64,000 bases of DNA from an uncultured Corynebacterium sp. (GTDB lineage Bacteria; Actinomycetota; Actinomycetes; Mycobacteriales; Mycobacteriaceae): positions 1-64,000 of the forward strand of contig NZ_CAMIBP010000011.1 in NCBI RefSeq assembly GCF_946223165.1, in the 5' to 3' direction. The notes beneath the pieces were generated by a model. That model saw nothing but the letters and a program-made list of their open reading frames with translations. It ran no database searches and was not told the origin of the DNA. Each line of letters starts with the position of its first letter. The stretch's first letter is position 1. The position numbers and the translations under genes are program-made. This document shows positions 62,777 through 64,000 of this stretch, piece by piece.

Positions 62777-64000
62777 ATGGGCAACCCCAGTGCCCCTGCG
62801 AGTCGATCGGTGACGACGGTCCGCGAGCTTACCCTGCGCGGCGTCATCATCGGTGGGCTTATCACCCTCGTCTTCACGGCGGCCAACGTCTATCTGGGCC
62901 TCAAGGTGGGCCTGACGTTTGCCACCTCGATCCCGGCTGCCGTGATCTCCATGGCCGTGTTGCGCAAGTTCGCCGGGCACAACGTCAAGGAGAACAACAT
63001 CGTCCAGACCATCGCGTCTGCGGCGGGTACTCTGTCGGCTATCATCTTTGTCCTGCCCGGCCTCGTCATGGTGGGCTACTGGACCGGTTTTAGCTTCTGG
63101 GAGACCGCAGCCGTGTGCGCCATCGGCGGCATCCTGGGCGTCATGTACTCCATCCCGCTCCGTCGCGCGCTCGTCACGGGCTCCGATCTGCCGTACCCGG
63201 AGGGCGTGGCCGCGGCTGAGGTCCTCAAGGTGGGCGGCGACGCCGACACCACCCCGGAGGAACACGCGGAGAACGCCAAGGGCCTGCGCGTCATCCTCAT
63301 GGGCGCACTCGTTTCCGCCGTCATGGCGTTGCTTGCGTCCATGAAGGCCGTGGCCTCCTCGGTGTCTACCTACTTCAAGCTGGGTTCCGGCGCCACCACC
63401 CTGGGTACCAGCCTGTCCATGGCGCTCATCGGCGTGGGGCACCTCGTGGGTCTGCCCGTTGGCATCGCCATGCTCGTCGGCGTGGTCATCTCCTTCTTCG
63501 TCCTGTTGCCCATCCGCACCAGCGGTGACATCTCGGACGTGGCCGCAATGGCTGATGTCGTTGACACGGTCTTCTCCGGTGAGATTCGCTTCATCGGCGT
63601 GGGCACCATGGCCATCGCCGCCATCTGGACGCTCATCAAGATCACGGGCCCGATTGTCACGGGCATCAGCTCCTCCCTCGCCGCCTCGCGCAAGCGCCAG
63701 GCGGGCGAGTCGGTGGATCTCACCGAGCGCGATCTTCCTTTCCCATATGTCGCCGGCACCATCGTCGTCCTCATGCTGCCCATCGGCCTGCTGCTATGGA
63801 ACTTCCTGCGCACCACGGACATTCAGGAGCACATGTTCTCCCTCATTACGGTGTCCATTCTCTTCGTTCTTATTCTGGGTCTCGTCATCGCCTCGGTGTG
63901 CGGTTACATGGCCGGCCTCATCGGTGCATCCAACTCTCCGATTTCCTCCGTGGGCATCATCGCCGTCCTAAGCATCTCGCTCATCCTCGTGGCTGTGACG
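62777..64000 (+). CDS. OPT family oligopeptide transporter, 5' part
   Basis: The first 408 residues, open at the right edge. It is a polytopic membrane protein of the OPT superfamily (bacterial TIGR00728-type): VYLGLKVGLTFATSIPAAVISMAV, ENNIVQTIASAAGTLS and SDLPYPEGVAAAEVLKVG are diagnostic. It probably imports peptides or metal-chelating peptides in exchange with protons. ATG 62777 follows GGGAAAGGA. A RamB-like ACTTTGCAAA (62734-62743) lies upstream. The dipeptidase gene next to it could hydrolyse the imported peptides. Confidence 0.9.
   Translation, partial: MGNPSAPASRSVTTVRELTLRGVIIGGLITLVFTAANVYLGLKVGLTFATSIPAAVISMAVLRKFAGHNVKENNIVQTIASAAGTLSAIIFVLPGLVMVGYWTGFSFWETAAVCAIGGILGVMYSIPLRRALVTGSDLPYPEGVAAAEVLKVGGDADTTPEEHAENAKGLRVILMGALVSAVMALLASMKAVASSVSTYFKLGSGATTLGTSLSMALIGVGHLVGLPVGIAMLVGVVISFFVLLPIRTSGDISDVAAMADVVDTVFSGEIRFIGVGTMAIAAIWTLIKITGPIVTGISSSLAASRKRQAGESVDLTERDLPFPYVAGTIVVLMLPIGLLLWNFLRTTDIQEHMFSLITVSILFVLILGLVIASVCGYMAGLIGASNSPISSVGIIAVLSISLILVAVT

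Overview
The window is a 64-kb stretch of a moderately high-GC actinobacterial chromosome, almost certainly a Corynebacterium. Markers are the dnaK-grpE-dnaJ-hspR operon with HspR (HAIR) operators and SigH-type promoters, the glnX-glnH-pknG operon, a corynebacterial ald, pta-ackA, a Mrp antiporter whose A subunit carries the fused B domain, and many leaderless genes whose start codon lies 6-8 bases after a TAnnnT -10 box. No rRNA, tRNA, prophage, insertion sequence or CRISPR array was seen. The species was not identified.

Layout. 1-435: C-terminal end of a Pro/Thr-repeat, sortase-anchored surface protein. 635-4411: an amber-interrupted GT87-like membrane glycosyltransferase, a nucleosidase and an AI-2E-type permease. 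4412-9320: heat-shock operon. 9647-17566: aldehyde dehydrogenase, a DUF1023-type hydrolase pair, a nitrilase, a flavohemoprotein-like protein, a DsbA/FrnE remnant, an LLM oxidoreductase and a flavin monooxygenase. 17686-18764: decayed ABC-transporter remnants ahead of an intact MetI permease. 19194-24863: clpB under the same SigH/HspR logic, a Cys-less rhodanese, a large acidic membrane-anchored protein and pyrE. 24856-38112: an rRNA/tRNA methyltransferase, a GH76 protein, fba, a FUSC-family protein, gltS, purA, purT, a GNAT protein and pta-ackA. 38188-47628: a DUF559 protein, pknG-glnH-glnX, a NUDIX protein and an ABC/MFS export operon. 47687-53695: the def-GNAT-xth-cls operon facing DUF3263, LytR_C and gamma-glutamyl-cysteine-ligase-like genes. 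53692-61143: a GT87 gene and the Mrp antiporter operon (mrpA frameshifted twice). 61250-64000: an M20 dipeptidase and the start of an OPT-family transporter.

The genes group into protein quality control (DnaK/ClpB with HspR), acetate/acetaldehyde and central carbon metabolism (ald, pta-ackA, fba), purine and pyrimidine synthesis (purA, purT, pyrE), control of 2-oxoglutarate flux by GlnX-GlnH-PknG, envelope functions, and ion homeostasis (Mrp).

The most striking unexplained signal is an iterated word, GGCATCGGCAAGC (extended consensus GCGGCATCGGCAAGC). Eleven exact copies were found by eye, on both strands, both in gaps between genes and inside genes. Inside genes it is read in at least three different frames (AASAS, LADAA, GGIGK), so the DNA word rather than a peptide is conserved. 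Other notable points are two fused elements in which one hairpin appears to serve as upstream terminator, -10 box and downstream start codon; an interlocked pair of divergent leaderless promoters 16 bp apart; and several decayed genes (GT87, metQN, mrpA, DsbA).
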